From Saccharomonospora sp. NB11 (GTDB taxonomy: Bacteria; Actinomycetota; Actinomycetes; Mycobacteriales; Pseudonocardiaceae): 64,000 nt of DNA. Below, in pieces: positions 8,862 through 17,962 of the stretch. Each line of letters starts with the position of its first letter. Position 1 is the first letter of the stretch. Below the pieces are notes generated by a model. That model saw only the letters and a program-made list of their open reading frames with translations. It searched no databases and was not told the DNA's origin. A program made the position numbers and the translations under genes. Where the stretch lies: positions 310,001 to 374,000 of the forward strand of contig NZ_JACBJG010000001.1 in NCBI RefSeq assembly GCF_015910535.1, read 5' to 3'.

Positions 8862-9585
8862 ACGTGGCGAGGAATCCCAGGCTCGTGATCAGTCCGGTGA
8901 GGATGTGCGTGCGCTGGAAGGCCTCGGGGATCATCGTGTCGGCCACCATGGTGAGGATGGCGCCCGCCGCGACCGCCGTGATCACCGCGACCGTGGCCGC
9001 CGACGTGTCGACCAACAGGAGACTGCCGAGCGCCGCGGACACGGCGCACGCGAGCGCGATGCCGGCCCACACGCCGAAGACGTACGCGGCGCTTCGACCG
9101 GCTCGCTTCATGCCCACCGCGCTCGACAGTCCCTCGGGGATGTTCGAGACGACCACGGCGGCGAGCACGGCGAGCCCCACCGTTCCGCCTTCCACGACGG
9201 ACAGTCCGAGGACGACCGACTCGGGCACGCCGTCGAGCAGCGAGCCGAAGGCGATGGCCAGGCCACTGCCCGCCGACTCCTCCTCGGAAGGCTGGTATCC
9301 GGTCGACCGCTTGCGATGTCGCGCGCCACGACGGGCGAGGACCGCGTTCACGCCGACGTAGGCGACCGCTCCGAGCAGGAAGCCGAGCACGGTGGGAACC
9401 AGACCGCCGCTGTGCTCGGCCTCGTCCACGAGGTCGAACGCAAGTGCCGACACCAGCACGCCCGCGCCGAAGGCCATCACCCCGGCGACGACGGCGGGCG
9501 GCACCCGCAGCCACCACCCGGCCGAGGCTCCGAGCAGCAACGCCGCCCCGGCGACCAACCCCCACAGGCCCGCCTGCCACCACAC
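8839..9585 (-). CDS. ZIP-family divalent metal transporter
   Basis: A roughly 248-residue membrane protein with seven or eight hydrophobic segments. The two ZIP metal-path helices are recognisable by DGVPES (about residues 117-122) and SNIPEG (about 147-152), and a later helix carries DTMIPEAF. The usual HNxPEG reads SNIPEG, so the first metal-ligand His is replaced, as in several bacterial ZIP relatives. GAGGAG lies 6 bases before the GTG at 9585, which I prefer to a GTG at 9591 that abuts it. Probable import of Zn, Fe or Mn. Confidence 0.85.
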   Translation of the reverse strand: MWWQAGLWGLVAGAALLLGASAGWWLRVPPAVVAGVMAFGAGVLVSALAFDLVDEAEHSGGLVPTVLGFLLGAVAYVGVNAVLARRGARHRKRSTGYQPSEEESAGSGLAIAFGSLLDGVPESVVLGLSVVEGGTVGLAVLAAVVVSNIPEGLSSAVGMKRAGRSAAYVFGVWAGIALACAVSAALGSLLLVDTSAATVAVITAVAAGAILTMVADTMIPEAFQRTHILTGLITSLGFLATFTLQRWG

Positions 9586-9621
9586 GGCCACCTCCTCGCG
9601 TCACCTCGGGGTTGGTGTACC

Positions 9622-9752
9622 CGCGATTCGTGTCCGCAGTCTGCGCACGCGTGTCCGCACCCCAGGACGCCGACATGCGTGCACACGACGCCGACATGCG
9701 TGCGCAGGACGTCGGCACGCGCGCGCAGGACGCCGGCACGCGCGCGAACGGT
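9622..9752. repeat. 21-bp periodic repeat array A (two forward, four inverted units)
   Basis: Six units spaced exactly 21 bp. The first two (cores at about 9622 and 9643) contain CGTGTCCGC in forward orientation. The next four (cores starting at 9669, 9690, 9711 and 9732) carry the reverse-complement type, GCCGACATGCGTGCGC and variants. The forward and reverse blocks meet out of register by 5 bp. The array lies between the divergent ZIP and pyruvate oxidase genes, so it sits in both promoter regions. The same repeat family recurs at 21.4, 37.3 and 43.6 kb. Confidence 0.85.
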
Positions 9753-9815
9753 TGAGAAGCACCCACTCGGGTAGCCGGGTTCCAGACTGCGAGCGCATCG
9801 ACGCGAGGAGGGCCC

Positions 9816-11606
9816 ATGACCGACACGGTCGGCGACCACCTGCTCCAGCGGCTGCGGGACTGGGGTGTCCACCAGGTGTTCGGCTACCCCGGCGACGGCA
9901 TCAACGGCATCGTCGCCGCGTTCGGCAAGGCCGACAACCAGCCACGGTTCGTGCAGTCACGACACGAGGAGATGTCGGCACTGCAGGCCGTCGGCTACGC
10001 GAAGTTCAGCGGTGAGGTGGGAGTCTGCCTCGCCACCTCGGGTCCCGGCGCGATCCACCTGCTCAACGGGCTCTACGACGCGAAACTCGACCACGTGCCC
10101 GTCGTCGCGATCGTGGGTCAGACCGCACGCAGCGCCATGGGCGGCAGCTACCAGCAGGAGATCGACCTCCAGTCGCTGTTGAAGGACGTCGCCTCGGAGT
10201 ACCTGGTGGAGGTCAACGTCGCCCAGCAGCTTCCCAACGCGCTCGACCGCGCGTTCCGCACCGCGCTGGCCCGCAAGGCACCGACCGCGCTGATCATCCC
10301 GGCCGACCTGCAGGAACAGGACTACACTCCGCCCGAGCACGCGTTCAAGCAAGTGCCCTCCAGCCCGCCGAGCACGCCGAGGGCGGTCGTCCTCCCTCCC
10401 GAGGACGAACTCGCTCACGCCGCCGAGGTGCTGAACGACGGTCGCCGGGTCGCGATCCTCGCCGGTCAGGGAGCGCGCAACGCCGCGGAGGAGCTGATCC
10501 GGGTCGCCGACACGCTCGGCGCCGGAGTGGCGAAGGCGCTGCTGGGCAAGGACGTGCTCCCTGACGACCTTCCGTTCGTGACCGGCTCGATCGGCCTGCT
10601 CGGCACCAAACCGAGCTACGAGTTGATGCGCGACTGCGACACGCTGCTGATCGTCGGCTCGAATCTGCCGTACTCGCAGTTCCTGCCGGAGTTCGGCCAG
10701 GCGCGCGCCGTGCAGATCGACATCGACGGCGGCCGGATCGGCATGCGATACCCGACCGAGGTGAACCTCGTCGGCGAGTCGAAGGCGACGTTGCGCGCCC
10801 TGCTGCCGTTGCTCGCCCGCAAGACCGACCGGTCGTGGCGGGAGACGATCGAAGGCAGCGTGTCCGACTGGTGGAACACCCTGCGCGACCAGGCCCTGCT
10901 CGACGCCGAACCCGTCAACCCCATGCGCGTCGTCCACGAGTTGTCACACCGCGCCCCCGACGACACGGTCGTCACGGCCGACTCGGGGTCGTCGACCAAC
11001 TGGTACGCCCGCAACCTGCGGATGCGGGGGCGGATGCGCGGGTCGTTGTCCGGAACGCTCGCGACGATGGGCGCGGGCGTGCCGTACGCGATCGGCGCCA
11101 AGTTCGCGTACCCGGATCGGCCGGTGGTGGCGCTGGTGGGCGACGGTGCCATGCAGATGAACGGCATGGCCGAGCTCGTCACGATCGCCCGGTACCGCCG
11201 ACTGTGGCAGGACCCGAGGCTCGTCGTGTGCGTCTTCAACAACCACGACCTGAACCAGGTGACGTGGGAGCTGCGTGCGATGGGTGGTGCGCCGAAGTTC
11301 GAGGAGTCGCAGAGCCTGCCCGAGGTGCCGTACGCGGAGTTCGCCAAGCTCGTCGGCCTGGAGGGCATCACCGTCGACGAGCCGGGTGACCTCGGTGAGG
11401 CGTGGGACGTGGCGCTCGCGGCCGACCGGCCGGTGGTCCTCGACGTCCACTGCGACCCCGAGTTGCCGCCCATTCCGCCGCACGCGACGTTCGACCAGGT
11501 CAAGTCGGTGACGGAGGCACTGCTCAAGGGCGACCCCAACGCCTGGCACCTGCTCGTGCAGGGCGCGAAGACCAAGGCGCAGGAGGTGCTGTCGGGCTCC
11601 CGGTGA
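9816..11606 (+). CDS. poxB: Thiamine-diphosphate-dependent pyruvate oxidase/dehydrogenase-like enzyme
   Basis: A 596-residue ThDP enzyme. The N-terminal Pyr domain has the catalytic Glu in SRHEEMSAL (about residue 50), the central domain spans about 190-340, and the C-terminal PP domain has the Mg/ThDP motif starting GDGAMQMNG near residue 441 and ending FNNHDLN. Domain order and length fit PoxB (pyruvate to acetate and CO2, electrons to quinone), although acetolactate-synthase-like decarboxylases look similar. A GAGGAG site precedes the ATG by a few bases. The upstream gap holds repeat array A. Confidence 0.85.
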   Translation: MTDTVGDHLLQRLRDWGVHQVFGYPGDGINGIVAAFGKADNQPRFVQSRHEEMSALQAVGYAKFSGEVGVCLATSGPGAIHLLNGLYDAKLDHVPVVAIVGQTARSAMGGSYQQEIDLQSLLKDVASEYLVEVNVAQQLPNALDRAFRTALARKAPTALIIPADLQEQDYTPPEHAFKQVPSSPPSTPRAVVLPPEDELAHAAEVLNDGRRVAILAGQGARNAAEELIRVADTLGAGVAKALLGKDVLPDDLPFVTGSIGLLGTKPSYELMRDCDTLLIVGSNLPYSQFLPEFGQARAVQIDIDGGRIGMRYPTEVNLVGESKATLRALLPLLARKTDRSWRETIEGSVSDWWNTLRDQALLDAEPVNPMRVVHELSHRAPDDTVVTADSGSSTNWYARNLRMRGRMRGSLSGTLATMGAGVPYAIGAKFAYPDRPVVALVGDGAMQMNGMAELVTIARYRRLWQDPRLVVCVFNNHDLNQVTWELRAMGGAPKFEESQSLPEVPYAEFAKLVGLEGITVDEPGDLGEAWDVALAADRPVVLDVHCDPELPPIPPHATFDQVKSVTEALLKGDPNAWHLLVQGAKTKAQEVLSGSR

Positions 11607-11620
11607 GCCGCCGTGACTCA

Positions 11621-11691
11621 CCCCACGTGATCGCGCGGATCGGTACGGTGACACACGTCATCGAGGACACCGTCGCGGCAGTCACGTGGGG
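11621..11691. promoter_or_regulatory. Widely spaced inverted repeat ahead of the LuxR/TrmB-type regulator
   Basis: CCCCACGTGA at 11621-11630 is matched perfectly by TCACGTGGGG at 11682-11691, with 51 bp between. Each arm contains the self-complementary CACGTG. The right arm overlaps the ribosome-binding region of the gene starting at 11697. It could be a two-site operator for autoregulation or a long-range RNA stem; the sequence alone does not decide. Confidence 0.5.
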
Positions 11692-11696
11692 GACGG

Positions 11697-12710
11697 ATGT
11701 TGGAGTGCCTGGGGCTCGACGACCGTGTCGAGCGGGCCTATCGCCTGTTGCTCGAACGACCGGAGAGCGCGGCGGCGCTCGTGGCGGAGCGGCTCTGTCT
11801 GACGTCCGAGGACGCGGCCGCGACGCTGGCGAGGCTGCACGCGCTCGGACTCGTCGAGCCACTACCCGACGACCGGGTACGTCCGGTGCATCCGGCCATC
11901 GCCCTGCCCCCGCTGCTCGCCCGCGCACGCCGTGAATTGCGTGCCGAGGAACAGCGCCTCGAACTGGCGGCCGCCGCGGCGGAGGAACTCGCCGCGCAGG
12001 TCGTGCAGGGCGCCCCGACCGACTCCCCCGAGATCCAGGTCAACCGGGGATCTGCGGCGGCACTGCGGTGCCTCGAACACATCACCGTCACCGCCACGCA
12101 ACGGCTCGACGCGCTCGCCGCGGCCGGCCCGGCACCGGGCATCACCGACCCGACCGACTACACACCGATCATTCGGTTCGCGATCCGCCTCGCCGAGCGG
12201 GGGGTGGCTCTTCGCGTGGTCATGCTCGACAGCATCAACTACCTCGCTCCGCTCGTCGAGGGAGCACGTCGCATGCGCGCCGCCGGTGTGGAGATCCGGA
12301 CGGCACCGGCGTTGCCGGTCTGGACCCTCGTCGTCGACGACGAGTACGTGGTGTCCGCGCTCGACCCCGACGACCACACGCAGGGGAGCCTGCTCGTGCG
12401 GACACCTGGCGCGGTGGCCGCGGCGTCGGAGTTGTTCGAACGCTATTGGCTCGCGGCGGCCCCGCTCGACGGTGAGGAACCCGACCGCGGTGGCGCACCG
12501 CTGACCCGGGCGCAGAAGCAACTGCTGGTGATGGTGGCCAACGGCAGCAAGGACGAGACCGTGGCACGCCGGTTCAGCGTCTCCACCCGCACGGTACGCC
12601 GCATGATCGCCGAACTCTACGAGCTGGCCGACGTGTCGAACCGCATCCAACTCGTCTTCCGGGCCGCCCAACTCGGCTGGCTCGACGGTTCCGAGCTCGA
12701 TCGCCGCTGA
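11697..12710 (+). CDS. TrmB-like / LuxR-type helix-turn-helix regulator
   Basis: A 337-residue regulator. Residues about 5-60 form a TrmB-like winged helix (VAERLCLTSEDAAATLARLH). A central domain, about 100-250, resembles the sensory region of TrmB-type or phospholipase-D-like regulators. A LuxR-type helix-turn-helix closes the protein (about residues 275-325: LTRAQKQLLVMVANGSKDET then a recognition helix ending TVRRMIAELY). The start is supported by GTGGGGGA just upstream and overlaps the right arm of an inverted repeat. The ligand and targets are unknown. Confidence 0.82.
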   Translation: MLECLGLDDRVERAYRLLLERPESAAALVAERLCLTSEDAAATLARLHALGLVEPLPDDRVRPVHPAIALPPLLARARRELRAEEQRLELAAAAAEELAAQVVQGAPTDSPEIQVNRGSAAALRCLEHITVTATQRLDALAAAGPAPGITDPTDYTPIIRFAIRLAERGVALRVVMLDSINYLAPLVEGARRMRAAGVEIRTAPALPVWTLVVDDEYVVSALDPDDHTQGSLLVRTPGAVAAASELFERYWLAAAPLDGEEPDRGGAPLTRAQKQLLVMVANGSKDETVARRFSVSTRTVRRMIAELYELADVSNRIQLVFRAAQLGWLDGSELDRR

Positions 12711-12810
12711 TCTGTCCTGAGGCGGTCATGGCCGCTCGCGGACGGACCCACCCGCCTCGCCTCGGCGTCCGAATGCACGACGGACGCGAACGGCGAAGGA
12801 GGAACCGGTC

Positions 12811-13131
12811 ATGGTTCGGGCGGAAGTGGACAGCGAAGCGTTGCGTGTCGCAGCACGCAACGCCTCCACGGCGGGTGAATCGCTCGCCGGCAGCGGAGCG
12901 AGCGCGGTTCTCGACTCGGCGGCGACCCTCGCGGGGACTCGCTCGGGCCCGGCGCTGGCCTCGGCCGCGGCCTCGTGGAAGTCGCGGGTGCAGGCGTTGG
13001 CCGACGAGTTGTGCTCGTTCGGGGACCGACTGGCCTCGGCGGCGGACCGGTACGAGGCCACCGACAACGAGGCCGCCCAAGGGCTCCGCCGCATCCTCGG
13101 CCTGCTGGAGCGGGTGGGGGTGTCGGCGTGA
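12811..13131 (+). CDS. Small EspC/WXG100-like type VII secretion substrate or partner
   Basis: A 106-residue helical protein with no signal peptide. It has two long amphipathic helices, a W-containing turn (SWKSRV, Trp57) and a YEATD motif at residues 81-85 that fits the YxxxD/E type VII secretion signal. These are the marks of EspC/WXG100-family proteins. Its TGA stop shares a base with the ATG of the following large gene, so the two proteins are made together and probably pair. A GAAGGAGG site precedes the start. No secretion machinery genes are in the window. Confidence 0.8.
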   Translation: MVRAEVDSEALRVAARNASTAGESLAGSGASAVLDSAATLAGTRSGPALASAAASWKSRVQALADELCSFGDRLASAADRYEATDNEAAQGLRRILGLLERVGVSA

Positions 13132-14765
13132 TGAACACCGAACAGCTTCGATCGAGCGACTTCGGCACCGTCGATGCCGACGCCGCCGCTTGGAGGGCGT
13201 TGGCCGACGCACTCAACGAGTCGGCCTCCTCGGTGAGCTCCCGCGTGCTGGCGACCATCGACGGCGGGGCATGGCAGGGAGCCGCGGCGGATCGCGCGGG
13301 CGAGGCGATCACCGCCGGTCGCGAGCGCCTGACCACATCGGCCGACGAAGCCGAACGCATTGCCGGCGCGCTCGCCAAGGCCGCGAACGAGTGGCGGGGA
13401 GCCCAGGGACAACTGCGGAGAGCCTGCGACCAGGCACCCGCGTTGGGCCTGCGCATCGACCCGGACGGCACCGCACGACCACTTCCGGGGCAGCGACCGG
13501 AACCGAACGACATGGCGGAACTGACCGCGCTCGCCACGGAAGCGCTCGCGGCAGCCAGGAACATCGACGCCGAACTGGCCTCGGTTCTGAGCGAGTGCGC
13601 GGGCCTTGCCGCCGCCCTCGACACCGGCGCGGCCACGGTGTCCATCCCCACGGGCAAGACCCCGGCCGAGATCGCGGCCTGGTGGAAGGCACTGAGCCCG
13701 GCGCAGCGGCGAGAACTGATCGCAGCACATCCCGAGGTGATCGGCAGTCTCGACGGAATCCCGGCTCGCGACCGCCACGAAGCGAACCTCGCCGTGCTCG
13801 ACAAGCAGATCACGGAGGTGAACGAGACTCAGGCCGAGCGGCTCCGCGAGATCCGTGACCGGATCGAAGCCTCGCGAACGGATGCCGACAACGCCGACGA
13901 TCTGTACCTGTTGAAGCTCGACACCTCCGGCGACGGCAAGATCATCGTCTCGATCGGCGACCCCGACACGGCCGACGACGTGTCCGTCTACGTGCCGGGC
14001 ACGACGGCCTCGCTCTGGGGTGGTCTGGACGTCGACCTGGATCGAGCCCAGACGATGTTCGACGCCGCGAACAAGAAGGGCGGCAGCGTGGCGTCGGTGC
14101 TGTGGCTCGACTACGACGCCCCCGACAGCGTGCTTCTGCATGCCCACGACCCCAGCTACGCCGACAAGGGCGGTCCCACGCTGCGGTCGTTCGTGGACAG
14201 CCTCAAGACGACCCACGAGGGCGGGGGCCTGCACACGACCCTGGTGGCGCACTCCTACGCCTCGCTCGTCGTGAGCGAAGCAGCGCAGCAGTCACCTGGC
14301 ATGGAGGCCGACATCGTCACCGTCGGCGGCGCCGGATTCGGTCTCGACGACGTCTCGGGTGTCGACGTCGAGAAGGCCCTGAACCTCAAGGGCGACGTCT
14401 ACTCCGCCACGGGCGGGTCCGACCTCATCCGCGCCGCCCACGGGCTGGAAGTGCACGGTGACGGCCCCTCCGAGCTGAGCGGAACGGAGAAGCTCGGCGT
14501 CTCGGTCTTCACGGGCCACACGGGGTACTGGGACGACAGCACGTTCCTCGACGACGTCACGAACGTGATCACGGGCGACAAGGACGCCGTGTCGGGCCCC
14601 TCGGCGCTCCAGCAGTTCGTCGACGACGTCCTGGAGGTGGAGTCGGAGAAGGACGAGGCACTCGGCGACGTGGGCGAGAACATCCTCACCGTGGGCACGA
14701 CCGTGCTCGACGTCCTGGGCGACGGCGTCGACACCGCCAAGGGCTTCCTGAAGAAGGTGTTCTGA
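13131..14765 (+). CDS. WXG-like N-terminal domain fused to DUF1023 alpha/beta hydrolase
   Basis: A 544-residue protein. Residues 1 to about 110 form a helical domain with a WQG turn at 48-50, matching WXG100-type proteins. A linker of about 100 residues follows, then an alpha/beta hydrolase of the DUF1023 type with the nucleophile elbow AHSYA (Ser375) in place of the usual GHSYG. The tail from about 490 is acidic and helical. There is no Sec signal. Coupling to the upstream EspC-like gene (1-bp overlap) suggests a secreted effector and its partner. Substrate unknown; a lipase or esterase is possible. Confidence 0.82.
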   Translation: MNTEQLRSSDFGTVDADAAAWRALADALNESASSVSSRVLATIDGGAWQGAAADRAGEAITAGRERLTTSADEAERIAGALAKAANEWRGAQGQLRRACDQAPALGLRIDPDGTARPLPGQRPEPNDMAELTALATEALAAARNIDAELASVLSECAGLAAALDTGAATVSIPTGKTPAEIAAWWKALSPAQRRELIAAHPEVIGSLDGIPARDRHEANLAVLDKQITEVNETQAERLREIRDRIEASRTDADNADDLYLLKLDTSGDGKIIVSIGDPDTADDVSVYVPGTTASLWGGLDVDLDRAQTMFDAANKKGGSVASVLWLDYDAPDSVLLHAHDPSYADKGGPTLRSFVDSLKTTHEGGGLHTTLVAHSYASLVVSEAAQQSPGMEADIVTVGGAGFGLDDVSGVDVEKALNLKGDVYSATGGSDLIRAAHGLEVHGDGPSELSGTEKLGVSVFTGHTGYWDDSTFLDDVTNVITGDKDAVSGPSALQQFVDDVLEVESEKDEALGDVGENILTVGTTVLDVLGDGVDTAKGFLKKVF

Positions 14766-14772
14766 TCAACGA

Positions 14773-14809
14773 CGAGGGCCACCACTGCACGTCGGCAGGG
14801 TGGCCCTCG
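14773..14809. terminator. Stem-loop between convergent DUF1023 gene and gltA
   Basis: CGAGGGCCACC (14773-14783) pairs perfectly with GGTGGCCCTCG (14799-14809): an 11-bp GC-rich stem with a 15-nt loop, 8 bp after one stop codon and 38 bp from the other. It is placed to end transcription from both sides. There is no clear T-tract on either strand. Confidence 0.7.
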
Positions 14810-14846
14810 GTCGTCGTCACCGGATCACGGTGTCCGACGGGAGCGA

Positions 14847-16160
<1,314 letters not shown>

Positions 16161-16174
16161 GCACATGCCTCTCA

Positions 16175-16199
16175 CGGTCACACGGGCCGGCTGTGACCG
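16175..16199 (-). promoter_or_regulatory. Stem-loop in the gltA 5' leader
   Basis: CGGTCACA (16175-16182) pairs perfectly with TGTGACCG (16192-16199), giving an 8-bp stem with a 9-nt GC-rich loop immediately upstream of the gltA ribosome-binding site. It may modulate translation or be a protein operator. The half-sites are in the opposite order to the TGTGA-TCACA arrangement of Crp/GlxR sites. Confidence 0.5.
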
Positions 16200-16325
16200 C
16201 AGATCGTGCGGTTCACATACTTCGCACACCGCCCCGCTGGGGTATGAATGCCCTCTAACGCTAGTCCAGATGAGGGCGGTTACGCAGCCGTGGCGTTACC
16301 CACAGCTAACCGAGTGCGACCAGCT

Positions 16326-17249
16326 TCACACGCATTGCTGCAACTCGTCCTCGGTCGGGGGTTCGGCCCCGCTGCGGGAGACTGTGACCGCCGCGGCCCT
16401 CGTCGCGTACGTGAGCAACTCGTCCGCCTCGCCCCTGGTCAGCGCAGACAGGTCGGTGACCTGGTGTCGGACCAGCCACGCGAGCATCGCACCCTGAACG
16501 GTGTCGCCCGCGCCGATGGTGTCGACCACGTCGACCGGACGGCCCGCAACCGTGACGTCCAGCCCCGAAGACGTGAGAAGAACCACGCCGTCGCCGCCTT
16601 TGGTCAAGACCACTGCTTGGGGGCCGGCGTCCAACCAGGAGCGCGCGGCGGCGAGGACGTCGTCGAGATCCGTCGCGCGGGCGAGCCACTCGGCGTCGTC
16701 GAGGGAGACCTTCAGCAGCCTCACCGACGGCAGCCAGGACGCGAACCGCGCCCGGTAGGCGTCGGGGTCGGCGATCATGTCGGCGCGGATGTTCGGGTCC
16801 AGCGCGGTCAGCACGCCCCGTTCGTGCTCGCGGCGCAGCATCGTCTCGTACACGGTGGCGCCCGGGTCGAGCACCATTCCCAGCGTGCCGACCGACAACG
16901 CGGCGGTGCCGTCGGGCAACGGGCCGGGATCGGTGACGAACCGGTCGGCCGTGCCCTCGGTGTAGAAGCTGTAGCGGGCACTGGCGTCGTCGTCGAGCGT
17001 CACCACGGCGAGCGTGGTGGGCTCTGGCCCGCGCTGCACCAACGACGTGTCCACACCGGACTCGCCGAGCCTGCGCACGAGCGCGTCGCCGAAGGCGTCG
17101 GTCGAGACGCGCGACAGGAACGCCGTGGGCACACCGAGCCTCGCCGCGGTCAGGGCCACGTTGTAGGGGCCGCCACCGAGGCGGGGAGCCAACAGCCCTC
17201 CCGGGGCAGGGACGAGGTCGACGAGCGCTTCACCACCGGACACGATCAC
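16326..17249 (-). CDS. PfkB-family sugar kinase (fructokinase-like)
   Basis: A 307-residue ribokinase-fold kinase. N-terminal sugar-binding GGGPYNVA (about residues 25-32) and the C-terminal ATP-site motif DTIGAGDT (about 249-256) with the catalytic Asp are intact. The start is a GTG (GTG-ATC-GTG-TCC). The product is probably a phosphorylated fructose or other sugar; specificity cannot be read from the sequence. It lies upstream of gltA on the same strand with a 165-bp gap, so it is unlikely to be in the same transcript. Confidence 0.88.
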   Translation of the reverse strand: MIVSGGEALVDLVPAPGGLLAPRLGGGPYNVALTAARLGVPTAFLSRVSTDAFGDALVRRLGESGVDTSLVQRGPEPTTLAVVTLDDDASARYSFYTEGTADRFVTDPGPLPDGTAALSVGTLGMVLDPGATVYETMLRREHERGVLTALDPNIRADMIADPDAYRARFASWLPSVRLLKVSLDDAEWLARATDLDDVLAAARSWLDAGPQAVVLTKGGDGVVLLTSSGLDVTVAGRPVDVVDTIGAGDTVQGAMLAWLVRHQVTDLSALTRGEADELLTYATRAAAVTVSRSGAEPPTEDELQQCV

Positions 17250-17302
17250 GGTCGCCGATGCTAACGCCTCGACCCCCGACGTGGCGGGGTCGAAGGACGT
17301 GG

Positions 17303-17899
17303 TCAGTCCGACAGTCCGACGCGCAGGCCGTTGAGCAGCAAGTCCGCGAGCGCCTCGAACGCCTCGGCGTCCGTGGTGCGCGCCCGCAGGCCCACCACGC
17401 CCGACTGGATCGACTCGACGAGGATGCCCGCCATCTCGGCGATCGCGTCGGCGTGCGTGTCCCGGAAGACGCCCTGCTCGACGCCGTCGGCGATGAACTG
17501 CCGGATTCGCCGCGCCGCGGCCTCGGAGTTCAGCGCGTACACGGCCCTGGCGGGTTCGAACCGCTCGACGTCGGCCATGAACGCGGGCGAGGCGCGGTCG
17601 AGCTCGGCCGACACGCCCGCCAGGTACGTGCGGACCGCCGTGGCGGCGTCGTCGACGTCCGCGACCTGAGCCTCGATCCGCTCGGCCGCTCCCTTGAAGA
17701 AGTGCGCGACCACCTTGACGGCGAGCTGCTCCTTGCTGGGCGCGAGCGCGTACAGCGTGGTCTTGGAACAGCGCAGTTCGGCGGCCAGGTCGTCGAGGGT
17801 GAAGGACATGAAGCCCTCGGCGAGGAACAACTCCTCCAGCTCGGCCAGCAACACCCGTTGCCGTCGAGTGCGAGGCCCGGTCGAACGCATGGTCGTCAT
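17303..17899 (-). CDS. TetR-family repressor of the divergent acyl-CoA dehydrogenase
   Basis: About 198 residues. The N-terminal helix-turn-helix reads FTLDDLAAELRCSKTTLYAL, followed by a helical ligand domain. The long open frame to 18460 is an antisense artefact; the protein starts with MTTMRSTG at 17899 (or the second ATG at 17890). It is divergent from an acyl-CoA dehydrogenase, with a clear 33-bp inverted repeat between them. A CoA thioester or fatty acid is a plausible effector, by analogy with other TetR repressors of fatty-acid genes. Confidence 0.88.
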   Translation of the reverse strand: MTTMRSTGPRTRRQRVLLAELEELFLAEGFMSFTLDDLAAELRCSKTTLYALAPSKEQLAVKVVAHFFKGAAERIEAQVADVDDAATAVRTYLAGVSAELDRASPAFMADVERFEPARAVYALNSEAAARRIRQFIADGVEQGVFRDTHADAIAEMAGILVESIQSGVVGLRARTTDAEAFEALADLLLNGLRVGLSD

Positions 17900-17906
17900 C
17901 GTACGT

Positions 17907-17939
17907 GGTAGTACTGTAAGCCAGACGTCAGTACTATCC
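17907..17939. promoter_or_regulatory. Probable TetR operator between repressor and acyl-CoA dehydrogenase
   Basis: GGTAGTACTG (17907-17916) is repeated inversely as CAGTACTATCC (17929-17939), differing by one inserted base, with a 12-bp spacer. A third CAGTAC follows at 17941-17946, just ahead of the GGAGG ribosome-binding site. Its position between divergent genes makes it the likely site for regulating both. Confidence 0.72.
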
Positions 17940-17962
17940 TCAGTACACTTTCGGAGGCGATG

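Noticed and set aside
16175-16199. Crp/GlxR binding site upstream of gltA
   Set aside because: Half-sites are in reversed order (TCACA before TGTGA) with the wrong spacing, so a hairpin is the better reading.
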